A stretch of DNA of 64,000 nt from Pontederia crassipes (Eukaryota; Streptophyta; Magnoliopsida; Commelinales; Pontederiaceae). The notes beneath the pieces were generated by a model. The model was not told the origin of the DNA. It ran no database searches and was given only the letters and a program-made list of their open reading frames with translations. Made by a program: the position numbers and the translations under genes. This document shows positions 12,938-24,621 of the stretch, piece by piece. Where the stretch lies: the NCBI GenBank assembly GCA_030549335.1, contig CM060198.1:44370353-44434352 (forward strand). The letters are read 5' to 3'. Numbering within the stretch: position 1 is the first letter of the stretch; each line of letters begins with the position of its first letter.

Positions 12938-15575
12938 TGATCACTAGCTGATCACTATAGGTTTTTATCCCATTTTAGATGCATTTCACCCATATCGAGC
13001 CCTCAAATTGCCTAACTTTTGGCCAATTATTCTTGGAATGCATAGATTGTGATAACTAGTTGATCTTTCTCATTTTACACTTAATTCCATGTGCATAGTG
13101 GTTCTGAATTGCTAAAATCCAGAAAAATGACAATTCTATGCCAAGTTATCATTTTGTAGGGCAAGTTATCATTCCAAGTGCACAAGTTATCATTATTTTA
13201 ATTGAGCTAATTTTTAGTGATTATTCTGCCCTAAATCCCATGCCATCATGAATTATTCATATTTGGATGATCATATTTCAACTTGTGCTAAGTTATCATT
13301 CCATTTTATTGGTTATCGTTTTTGAATGCCAAGTTATCATTTTAAGGGAAAAACTGTTCGATAGGCAAGGCTGTCAATTTTGCATAAAAGCATTAGGGAA
13401 CCACTATATTATTGACCTAACTCTTGTTGCTCTGATTTGATCACATTTAGATAACCACAAATAAACTATTGACAAGTTATCATTTTTATGGCATCAAGTT
13501 ATCATTTTTGGCACCCAAGTTATCATTCCTTATGAAATCTTTTCTACATTTGATTTCTGACCTCATTCATCTGCTACCATAATCCCTTTGATGCCTTCAA
13601 TGCATTGAACCACCCTTAATTGGACAATTTTCATGATATGATGGAAGTAATCATTCCGAGTCTTATAAGTTATCATTTCTGATTTTGGTTTTCATTCCTG
13701 CACAACACCAAATCCCATTTGCTGTTTGAGCTGATACTTATCATCGTCTTAATCCTTATCTGTTAAAATCCCATTCAAGGACTTTGATGTTTGGTGTTCT
13801 ATCTCTTCTAGCAAGGAAAACAAAGTAGCAAAAAACTGGAAAAAGGTGAGGGGGGGGGGGACCACTCAAAAAAGCTGCTGATTTATGCTAGAATTTCAGG
13901 GTTGGATAGATGGCACAATCACACTACTATGGAAGCTTCTGATTTGCATCAAAGGGTGGAGAAGACTCATATAAATGCTAGAAAACCCAGAGGAAAAAGG
14001 GGGCTGGCCATTCAAGCGTTTTGGACCAGAAGGAAGGAGCAAGGGGCTGAAGTGAAGCTGAAATTCTGATTCCTGTCGACAGCTTCCAGGAGGATGTTTT
14101 GTATCAATCTTTTCTCCTATTGTGTGTCAAGCTTTGTAATTATGAGGAGCTAAATCTCATTTCTCCTAGGATAGGGTAGTAGTCTAATTAATTGTGGATG
14201 GAGTAAAGACAATTCTGATTTCCTGCACTGAATCAAGTTCTGATTTCTGGTTTTGCAATTTCTAATTTCTGTTTCTGAAATCTGTTTGCATGAATCTGTT
14301 CTTGACATTGAAAGATCCTATTTGTATCTACAACTAAGAGGTTGTCCTTGTGATCTATTCTTGTTCAGAAATGAATCAAGAATCAATGGCATTTTTTAGG
14401 TTCAAACCAAATTAAGAATCTAATTTTCTGATTGCTGATTTCCCATTTCTGATTTACGAATTTGTTGAATTTGTTTTCACCGTTGTGGAGCCCTAATTGA
14501 ATTAATAACTGAGAGGTTACTTATGGTTTCATTCTTGTTCAGAAATGAATTAAGAGTCAATAGTAATTCCAAGGTTCAATCCCTGAATTATTGCAAACTA
14601 TCCATTGCTAATTTCTAGTTTTCAATCCTGATTTCTAAATCTGAAATCCTGAAATTATGGAATCTGCCTTGTTATTGTTAAGCCCCTGGTTTCATTAATC
14701 ACTGAGAGGTGAACATAAGGTTTTCTTGTTGTTCAGAGATGGACCAAGAGGCAATGACATTTGTTGAGTTCCATATGTAATTGTGTGCTGATTTCTATCC
14801 AATTCATTAGTGAAAATGTGGATCCCATTTCCATTTCCAGCTGAGAGGCTGATTTAAAATCCTTTTGTATTTTAGAGATAAACCAAGAAGCATTGGCACT
14901 AATATTGGATTGATTTCATCCCTGTTTAGTTGATTGAAGCATTTCCCTCATTTTCAAAGTGAAATTGAATGTTATCATTTCAAATTTCACTAAATTACTG
15001 AAATTCAGCAAGGAACTAAATTTTGAGTTTAATGTTGACTTGATTTCAGTGAGAACCTTTCCTAATTCAACTTGGCTAATCAATCATATGAGAATATGAT
15101 AATTAATTCTGAATTAATTGAGCTGTGAAAATAGAAATTATTTCAAGTTGGATTAAAATTGATACATATTGATAACTTGTTCCATTCCATCCATAATTAA
15201 GTTAGATGAACCCCAACTCCTAGGAGAACCTTCCTCATTGATAGTTAAACCCTTTGAGCCTCTAGTTTAGCATTTACAATTCTGTTTTGATAAATTTCCA
15301 AACATCCAAAAACAATTATCATTTTAGTCACTTATAGAAATCGGTTTTCACTTTCCTTCAATTTCTTGGAATTTTAACTTTAGTTAAGGCTAGTCTAGAT
15401 TGTTTTAGTAAGTCTTGGGCTTCCAATAACTGTGGATACGACATTTGGGTAGACTATAATTGACCTGTATACTTGAAGTAGAGAGTGAATTAGGGAGTTA
15501 AATCAAAAATTGAAAAATTTGAAATTTGACCCCAAAATCAGCAAGTTATCACTATACCCCTCATTTCACTTATCA
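12938..15575 (+). repeat. 3' LTR of the Athila element
   Basis: 2638 bp, beginning TGATCACTAGC and ending TTATCA directly before the GTTGG duplication. A run of ten Gs near 13851 is not matched in the 5' LTR, which has a short G run at the same place. Confidence 0.95.
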
Positions 15576-15885
15576 GTTGGTGTCGACATTTGCATCGCTA
15601 ACTAGCATCCCAACACAGGAGATGCTACAGAGACACTAGGAAGATGTCGATACATAGTTTAATGAATAAATAGATTAAATATTCCTTATTCCTATACTAT
15701 ATGTTACCTATATTATATGTGTTACCTGCATATATATTCATATATTATATGTTAGCTACATATATGTATTACCTAAATATGTATTCCTATACCATATGTT
15801 ACACTAGATATGTAGATTCCTAACTATATATGTTACTTACATATGTATTCCTAAATACCATATGTTGCATATTGTCTTCACTGGA
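15576..15885 (+). repeat. CACTA A subterminal DNA with TATGTTACCTA-type repeats
   Basis: After the GTTGG duplication the CACTA subterminal words resume. From about 15680 the sequence becomes a loose array of 30-40 bp units built on ATATGTTACCTACATATGT. No gene. Confidence 0.6.
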
Positions 15886-15889
15886 AGCT

Positions 15890-16787
<898 letters not shown>

Positions 16788-16792
16788 AATGT

Positions 16793-17978
16793 TGTTGGAT
16801 CCCAAGGGGCACTAAGAGAGGGGTGAATTGGTGTTCAAAATGGAATTTATCAATTTAACAAAATACATCGCGGAAGCTTGAAATTGATTCTTTAAACCTT
16901 TAAAATCAATGCAATTCAGATCATATTACAAACACAATATGAGAGGGAGGGGAGAGAGAGAAATCAAACACGATAACACATGTGGTTGTTGACGAGGTTC
17001 GGCCACACCTTGGCCTATGTCCCTGCTCCGACTTCTCGACCTCGAGACCGCTGGAGATTCCACTAGAATCTCTTCCTTTGTTACAAATGGGGCAAGGAAG
17101 AAAAATCCTTTTACATCAACCACCTTTTCTTCGTGTCGAGAGGAAAGACAACCTTTCCTCCTTGGAAGCTAATATTTTCTCTCGCTCAAGAGTAAGATTA
17201 GAAATCTCTTTCACACAGGAGCTCTCACAATCTTTCTGAAAATGATTTTTCTCTTTTACAATAGAATGCTCATGAGAAAAGAAGAGAGAAAGAAAAGAAA
17301 ACTTAAAACTTCAAGGAAAAGGTCTTCTTTTGATAACCTGAAGTTTTTCTTCAATGCTTGGATGAGGGCCTTTGCTTCTTGCTTTGGCACTCCTTTTATA
17401 GGCTTCAATGTGTAAAAAATTCATTCAAATTTTTTTCCACATTTTACTCATTCAAATTTAGCCATTATTATTCATTTGACCGGGAGGCCGGTCGACTGTA
17501 CATTTGGACCAGTCAAACGGTCTATATGACTGTTGCGCGATTTCCTCAACTTATGCGCTTGATCAGTCGACCGGTCCATCGATCGGTATATCGACCGATA
17601 TCATCTTGACGTCGATCGGGGCATGTTCAGCATTGTTCAGTTGACCGGCATCTCCATTCGGTCGACCGGTATTGTCTCACCAGCCTTCTTTGCTTCGATC
17701 GGTAGGTTGACCGACCTACATTATTTTGAGCATAACATTTTGTACAGTTATTCAAATTAGATAATCTTAGATTTTATAGATAGCTAACAAGATTCTTTAC
17801 AACTTCGATATTCATCATTCATCCAGAATATAATAAGACCATAGTCAATTATTTAATCAAAGTGTAGTGCATAAAGTTGTCCCCTTTTCTTTAAACTTTT
17901 TCAGCATTTATCTTTAACCTTTTGAGGTCTGTATCATCAAAATATAATTTTATATGTCATTAAAACTTTGTTCCAACA
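16793..17978 (-). mobile_element. Solo LTR of a Sirevirus-like copia element, AATGT duplication
   Basis: 1186 bp. On the minus strand it runs TGTTGGAAC...GGGATCCAACA and is flanked by AATGT at 16788-16792 and 17979-17983. Its layout matches the LTR at 28906-29923: the phrases GGGGTGAATTGGT and TTGACGAGGTTCG, a GGTCGACCGG-rich block and a TATAAAAGG box occur in the same order. No internal region is present, so it is a product of LTR-LTR recombination. Confidence 0.92.
17393..17400 (-). promoter_or_regulatory. TATA box of the solo LTR
   Basis: TATAAAAG on the minus strand, conserved in place (as a one-base variant) in the related LTR at 28906-29923, hence a likely LTR promoter element. Confidence 0.6.
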
Positions 17979-17983
17979 AATGT

Positions 17984-18400
17984 TTGCCATGCAATAGCAT
18001 TGAAATAGCGATGCATTTTTTTGCATCTGCTACCCATATACATTCATATAGATATATACATGTATAGATAGACTTATAATATATATGTATAAACTACATA
18101 TGAATATACACTTATAGTTTATATATATAGACCTAACATACACACATACATACATTATATAATTAATATAAACTTATAAAATAATTAAACCTATTTGAAT
18201 ATGAACTTATAATATAATCCGATGATGTAATATGAACTTATAATATAAACCTATTTGAATATAACTTAAAAAAATTAGGATAGCATCGACATTTTCGAGA
18301 TGCCAATTTAGAGTCACATCAATGTCAACTTAGCGTCACTCGAATGAGGCACCACTCCAGTGTCTAATTAGCGTCGCAATACGTGCGATGCTAAAAAGTG
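17984..18400 (+). repeat. CACTA A subterminal repeats
   Basis: AT-rich DNA with ATATGTATA-type runs gives way at about 18280 to TAGCATCGACATT, TTAGCGTCACTC and TTAGCGTCGCAATACG, the element's binding-site words. No gene. Confidence 0.6.
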
Positions 18401-18429
18401 ACCTTAAATCCATAAGTTCTTCCCCATTT

Positions 18430-19350
18430 TTTATTGTTTACCTCTTCGGTTCTTCGACTTTGCCGACCGATGACTACGATCGCCGGCCTCGTCCTACGCT
18501 GCCCTCCTCCGACCCTCCTCCTGTTCATGCTCCGACACCACGGGACGCCGCCCACCTCCACCTTTCCTCCACTTCCCTCTAGCGACCACGATGGCCTCTA
18601 ACTCCTCTGCTGCCCTCCTTCAACATCGGCAACTTCCCCGACACCTCCTCTGGCCTCCTCCTCCCCCGACCGACGACCCCGACAACTTCTTGACTACCTT
18701 GCTCCCCCGTCGGATGCGGCCCTCATCCACTGCCCTCCTCCCTCTTCGGCTGCCGCCTGCCTCCGGCAGCCCTCTGGTCAGCTGCTCTGTGAGCTCCACC
18801 TCCTCCCTGACCTCCACCCTCCTCCAAGCCCATGAGCACCTCCTCCTCCAACAAAGACCGCCACCTTCCTCCGTCAGATGCCTCCCTCCTCATACGCCCT
18901 CCGCTTTCCTACTTCGACCTTCTTCGCCACCCACCGCCTTCCTCCTCCGCCCTCTTCCACTCCACCGCCCTCCGCCTTTCTCCTCTGACCTCCTCCGCCG
19001 CCCGCCGCCTTCCTCCTCCACCCTCTTCCACTCCACCGCCCTCCGCCTTTCTCCTCTGACCTCCTCCGCCGCCCGCCGCCTTCCTCCTCTGCCCTCTTCC
19101 ACCTCCGCTGCCCTCCGCTGCCCTCCGCCGCTGTCCTCCACTGCCAACCTCCTCTGCGCTCCTCCATCCGGTGCCACCCTCCTCCGCCGTCCGTAGTCCG
19201 CCGCCTTCCTCCATCGCCCTCCGCTGTCCTCCTCCGCCCAGTGCGGCCCTCCTCCTTCGTCCGCCACCTTCCTTCTCCGCCTCCAACGCCCTCCGCCTTG
19301 CTGTTCGGCCGACTGGTTGCAAGAAGGTACGAGTGCCGCCGCCATTATGT
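18430..19350 (+). other. CCTCCGCC-rich segment of CACTA A (low-complexity P/S/A-rich frame)
   Basis: A strongly pyrimidine-rich stretch with long overlapping frames on both strands; the plus frame at 18591-19196 gives 201 residues rich in Pro, Ser and Ala, the minus frames are Gly/Arg/Glu-rich. Open frames on both strands are a composition effect and do not show coding. It includes a 71-bp unit repeated almost exactly (starts 18952 and 19023). The same kind of segment, purine-rich on the plus strand, occurs in CACTA B at 29930-30325 between the subterminal repeats and the transposase, so it is a family feature, perhaps a first exon or promoter region. Confidence 0.5.
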
Positions 19351-19359
19351 AATGCCTAG

Positions 19360-19949
19360 CTAATTTGCTATGTCAATTAATGTAATACTATGTTAATTAT
19401 TGTAATTCTATGTTAATAACTATAATGTCATGTTAATTTTGTAGTGTTATGTAGACGTATAGTATGCTATGTTAATTATGTTAAGAAATAAGGCAATTAA
19501 TTCTTATGCTAAATAATACGATCCATATGGCATATGCTAGGATATTAGGAAATTTAATATAAAGAATGAAAATTGTGATCGGATTCAATTTGAAATCAAA
19601 TACTGATAAATGTTTTTCATAATTCTAGTACTCTTTTTTATCATGTTCTCATAAATTATACTAAAGATGTACATCTACATTCTTGGCAATAAAATGAGAT
19701 TATGATAAAAAAAGAGACATCATAAAATGACAAAAAAAAATTATCAATATCTGGTACCCAAAATATACATTATGGTTGATTCTGAATATGAAGATCAAGT
19801 ACTTGAAACATGTGATTTTGGACTTCATAACTACAAAATCACATGTTTCAAGTACAAAAATTTATTGACATATGGCTTAATGTTATCCATGTCAAAAATG
19901 ACAAAGCCAGATCATAGTTGAATTTGTCATTGGAAGGATAAACGTGGTG
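19360..19949 (+). other. AT-rich interval of CACTA A
   Basis: Possible intron or untranslated leader of TNP2. It includes an inverted pair: ACATGTGATTTTGGACTTCA... near 19808 and ...AAATCACATGTTTCAAGTAC near 19837, which would fold as a hairpin. No coding signature is seen. Confidence 0.4.
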
Positions 19950-20317
19950 TTAAGAAGAATATAAGAATGGTGTTGATAAATTTATTAAAGTGGCATATCA
20001 AAATGAAGGTGTTGCTTCTTCATATGCGAAATCTTATGTTCATGCCGAAAATGCAGATGTTATTAGTGGAAAGTAAGATATGATGTACAGAAGGATTAAT
20101 TACAATAGTTTCTTACTAACATACACAAATTGGTTCTTTCATGACGAAGAAAGATGGGCTAAAGAGACAACAGTTGATGCTAATGTAGATACCAATGTGG
20201 GCAAGTTGAGCAATCTGTACAAGGACATGATATGAGATGCAATGGTAGGAGAAAATGTTGGCGAAACATTGATTAAAGAAGACCCGAATCCTTCGGCTTC
20301 TAAATTTTATAATCTTC
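19950..20317 (+). pseudogene. CACTA A TNP2 transposase, N-terminal part
   Basis: From about 20080 the plus strand reads RRINYNSFLLTYTNWFFHDE, resembling the N-terminal region of plant TNP2 (TnpD) transposases just before the conserved Y/N-W-x-x-H-G-E. It continues to DPNPSASKFYNLL, where CACTA B is inserted (20318-32152). After B the phrase DEANEPLWDGC follows directly, exactly as in TNP2 relatives (LL-x-DAEEPLYPGC). At least one in-frame stop is present. Confidence 0.75.
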
Positions 20318-20830
20318 CACTACAACAAAATCGAGGAATAGCGATCCAATGAACTTGACAATAATGCGCACTATTGTGTCTCTGGAAGCTATGGTGTCAC
20401 CTTAGCGTATAAATAGCGCTGACAAAATGCGACACCGGTAATCGGTGGCTATTGGTGTGGTAATAGAGTCAACAATGTTGGAGATGCTACTAGCGCCAAC
20501 TGTAGACGCTATATCGATGTTAAAAAGATGCGTGATTATTGACTGGGAGCAGTAGACAGACGTCGCTAAGGAGACGCTAAAGTGGTGCTATTCCGACGCT
20601 GAGGAGACGTTAAAGTGGCACTACTCCGACGCTGAAGAGACACTAATATTTTGGGTTAGTTGACGCTATTTCGGCGCTTCTGTGAGGCCAACATCACATT
20701 TGTAGCATCGCCAATAAGATGCTAACGTGACACTAAGGACGATATATTTAATGTCTCATCGACTATTTTTGCGACGCTAGGGTGAATCTATGGAGGCGTT
20801 AATTACAGATTTGTTTGACCTATTACAACC
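20318..20830 (+). repeat. Left (3') terminus and subterminal repeats of CACTA B
   Basis: CACTACAACAAAATCGAGG followed by dense GACGCTA/TAGCGTC words (for example TAAGGAGACGCTAAAGTGG at about 20567, repeated as GAGGAGACGTTAAAGTGG near 20601). Confidence 0.85.
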
Positions 20831-20879
20831 ACATTTTTTTCCCTTCCCACACCATACAATTCTATAATGCATATAAATG

Positions 20880-23340
20880 GATTAGTATTCATCACGTGCA
20901 TAATATGACAGCATCACAAGCACAATATTTAAGATAAGAATATGAAAAGTAATAAATTGAAATAACAAACTATACGTATATTTAATAATAAGTCTATAAG
21001 TAACAAAAGTATAGTTTCTATCCATGATTTGTTTCTATCCTAGGTTTGGGAGCTATTGTTATCGTTCCAGACATGCTCGGTCAATGGCCTCGCGGGGATG
21101 GATTTTGCGTCAGGATCAATCCCTGAATCGCCTGAAACAGCAAAGCTGACTGCTACGACAGCAGCTCTGACACCTGCTGCGATATCTATTCTGATAGCTA
21201 TTGCGATAATTGTTGTGATATCTGCTTCGATAGCTGCTGCGATAATTGCTGTGATAGCTGCATTATATCAGGTGCAGTGGATGAGCTCGGAGCAGATGGG
21301 TCGCCTGCATATCCTCCGCTCCTCCTAGGTACCTAAGCGGCTGTACCGAGGCCACCTAAGTATCCTCCTCGTGTTGTGCCGGCCACCTCCTCCCAAACAG
21401 TAGGGTCCTCTACGAGATAGAAATTATACAATCATATATAAATTATATATAAAAAACACAAATTAAAAACATGACATCCCTTCCAAGAAACATTACCTGG
21501 TGGCTGAGTACTCGAATCATCTCCGTACTTTTCAGCCATTTTTGCATTATACTCATCCTAAAAAATTTAAACATTGCACATTTCAAAAATAGTGGACTAA
21601 TATCAACAATCAAATGAACATGTGATGATACCAGAAGCCTACGAGCAGTGGGCATGACCAAGTCGTTCATCTTCTAGCTCTTATGCATGGCCTCGTAGAC
21701 CACAAGAAAGTTCACGGGACCACCTTCTTTCTCCTCCTACAATAAAGTTTCAAATTTTATAAAATAAGTATAAGTCAAAATTTTGATAAATTTAATTTGT
21801 ATATAAATTACCATACGTCGTTGATGCTCGTCAAATCGCATCGGCCCCCCTGTGTGGATGTGGGCCTCGGGCTTTATTAACTCTTGCCTTTTTCAACTTC
21901 CTTTGCCATCATTCATCTGTCCTTTATGAACATCAAATACTTAGACTTTCAAAAACTATAAATTTAATAAAAATAATTTAAAAGTAAACATACCTACCAC
22001 TTTCTACATAAGGACTCTCAAAATCGAGCGCCTAATATGCCTTGGGCATCTTTGTATGCCCTGCTCCAAAGTGAGGCCGATGGACGTGACGACCTTGCGA
22101 AACTTATACAATCGATTTCGGAGGCGTTTCACAGTGACCTCCTCAAAAGCTCTCTGGATCATTCCTGAACTAAGATCCAGATGAAACTGATTTGCCTACT
22201 ACAAAATACGTTAAAACTTTGTAATTTTAAAATAATATATAACAAATTATGTAATCCAAATAGAAGATCGTACCATAAAGGCTCGAAAGATGTCATCTCG
22301 CACTTGAATTGGGACATCTTTCCAGGATCCTGCCCCTTCCGGCAAGTGAAAAAGAATGAGAGCACTAACATCCCGCATGGTACTAGCGGGGATGAAAGTG
22401 GTCTTGCCAATTAAAAAGATGAATTAATTTTCAATGATAACCAAAATTATAACAAAATTTAACTTACGATCGAGCAATATTATTCACGGTGAACACCCCA
22501 TTATCGTGTAATTCCTCTTCATCTATCAAAGAGGGATCATCATCCGGTACAGCTGGGATAGGCTGAGAAGATCCGACATTATCTACGGGCTCTAATACAA
22601 AATAAATCATTAGTTTTATACCAAATTAAAGTAGTGATAATTGATATATGTACTGTAATGTTCTCACCTCGAGTGATGTCTACCACTACATGATCCATGA
22701 CAGTCCGCTCATCAGTTTGTGACGAGCCAGGTGCTTGTGCAACCGGCGGCGTAGCAATTGACATTATTAAAAAATGATTAATATAATTAATTGAGAAATA
22801 TAATGTCAATAATAATAAATATATCACCTGGATAAGATGTCGCTCGCCAACACTAGAATGTGGCAAAGCATCCGGTAATCTCAACAGTGGTGGTGGCGTA
22901 GCAACTATCATCATAAGAAATACATAAAATTTGCCTCCTACTTAAAATTATGGAATATACAAAAAATAACCTGGTGTGACGCGCCGATCGTCATCGTGCT
23001 ATCGAGACGTCCCGACTATGTGCCCCGTCGATGGTGGAGCGACTGTCACAAAAGTAAAATATTTAGAAAACTCTATCTCCTACTATGTATTGCCTACTAT
23101 GTGACACATACCTAGAGTGATACGTGGAGCCGACCCACCAATGGATCGCCTACTATGTGACGATCCGACTACGTGCCCCATCGATGATGGAGGAACTGAT
23201 ATTATTAAAAACTAAATTTAACTATTATAATCAACTATAAATAAGCAACTGACCTGGTGGTTGTGATGGCTGACTCATCTGGAGTGAACGCCTAGAAGAG
23301 CATGATGATCCAGATGCTCGACCTCTAGTAACCATGACTG
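20880..23340 (-). pseudogene. CACTA B TnpA-like gene (Transposase_24-type)
   Basis: Read leftward. Around 21810-21900 the minus strand encodes a segment with HIHTGGPMRFDEHQRRM, the hallmark of plant Ptta/En/Spm (Transposase_24) proteins. Next come an acidic EEEKEGGPVNFLVVYEAMHK segment (about 21740-21680) and, near 21160-21260, a Gln/Ser repeat (LSQQLSQQLSKQISQQ) like the coiled tail of these proteins. Such proteins bind the subterminal repeats. Several exons separated by AT-rich introns are likely. Stops in the conserved stretches suggest decay. Upstream, minus-strand Pro/Ser-rich frames (22500-23340) are too diverged to place. Confidence 0.6.
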
Positions 23341-23449
23341 AAAAAAGTAACAATCTTGTCTTATTATCGGTAATCATATATAACTAAAAAAAGTAAGAAG
23401 CTTGTGTCATTAGAAGAACTATGGGATTCATTCACTTGTTTCATATTCT

Positions 23450-24616
23450 AATTCATTTTTCATCATCTTCGTCGTCGTCGCTATAATCTTGGTTCGAGTC
23501 ATCGTCGACGAAGTTATGAAAGTTCACTTCCAAGAGATCATTTGAATTGAACTCTTCTATTGGCTCAATGTCATCGACCAATTGAATATTCTCAACTCCA
23601 TCGGCTACGTCAATCATCTCATTCACTCTATCTTCTTGATAATAATCATCCATGGGCACATCGTTGTATACGGATGATGTTTCATTATCATTTACCATTG
23701 TTTATACTAAGAATAGTCTACTTCTCACCTTGTATGATTCCTACCATTCATCCTTGGTTCTTTTAGATGGATACTTAGTGTAGTACACTTGTTGCGCTTG
23801 TTCCGCCAATACGAATGGATCGTACGACTGGAGTCTCGATCGAGGGTTAATATACATCAATTTAAACTTTTGATCGATCCAATCTCCTTTCTCTAAATCG
23901 AACTAACGGCATTTTAGCACCATGATGACTTTGTTAGATTTTCCCAAATAAGACAATTCTATGATGTCTTCTATAACACCATAGTAATAAAAGTCGTTGT
24001 CCCCGTACATGCTCCTAGAACACATATGCCGCTATTAATAGTTGAACGTTGTCGGCTATATTCTTCTGAATAGAACAGATATCCATTGACTATAACACCA
24101 CAGTAGCTAAGAACTTGTTTCTTCGAGCCATGACCCAGATCTCGTATTTTTAAATCTATGACTGAGCCATTAATAACCTACAAGAAAATTAACTAAAAAC
24201 CTTATTAAAAGTTACAAAATTAAGTAATAATTACGAGCAAGTGGAAAGAATTCTCACTTGACATCTCAACCAATCGGCATCGTAGTTTCAATTAATGAAA
24301 CTAACGGATTGATTTCTCACTGTAATTCTTCAAATTTCCTGAATTCATAGTTGTCAATTAATGAAATCATATAGCAACAATTAAATTTAAATTATATAAC
24401 ATATTAAAACAAATTGTCTTACTCGAGATATGGCGTCACTTCGCTACAATTTGCAAGGACATACTTTTCAACGACGGTGAGATCTCTGTCGTTCAAGACA
24501 ACTTTGTGTCCTGTAGCAAGAAGCCGACATGGCTACTTGAAGATGGATAGAATATTCAAGTTAACTTCTCTTTCACCACCATCATCATTTCTTGGAACTT
24601 GGATGTGTCATGATTG
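23450..24616 (-). pseudogene. CACTA B TNP2 transposase C-terminal part (DUF4218/DUF4216)
   Basis: Minus strand. From about 24600 the sequence encodes PRNDDGG..., then LNDRDLTVVEKYVLANCSEV, matching the DUF4218-like region of TNP2. After an intron-like gap DUF4216 follows at about 24190-23880 (SVIDLKIRDLGHGSKKQV, then YSEEYSRQRSTINSG). The acidic tail ends at 23453 with ...DDDEDDEK. The corresponding region of element A lies at 33480-34467. Broken by stops. Confidence 0.8.
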
Positions 24617-24621
24617 TATGT

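Larger units (their letters stand above)
3230..15580 (+). mobile_element. Athila-type Ty3/gypsy LTR retrotransposon with both LTRs and GTTGG target duplication
   Basis: The element spans 3235-15575, flanked by GTTGG at 3230-3234 and 15576-15580. Both LTRs (about 2.6 kb) begin TGATCACTAGC and end TTATCA. Order: LTR, tRNA-Asp primer site, gag, protease, RT-RNase H, integrase, about 1.5 kb without recognisable coding, polypurine tract, LTR. The RT ([11 protein letters not shown]) and integrase (RRNEMPQNGILEVEIFD) sequences are characteristic of Athila. No env-like frame is seen. The body is broken, with roughly half a dozen breaks mostly in the gag half. In the first 240 bp I count about nine LTR differences (near 4%), suggesting an insertion age of the order of one to three million years under common plant rates; that is an estimate. 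Confidence 0.95.

Noticed and set aside
18590-19350. Overlapping long frames on both strands (up to 201 and 151 residues)
   Set aside because: They arise from CCTCCGCC/GGCGGAGG composition; frames are open in several phases at once and contain no domain, so no protein is called.
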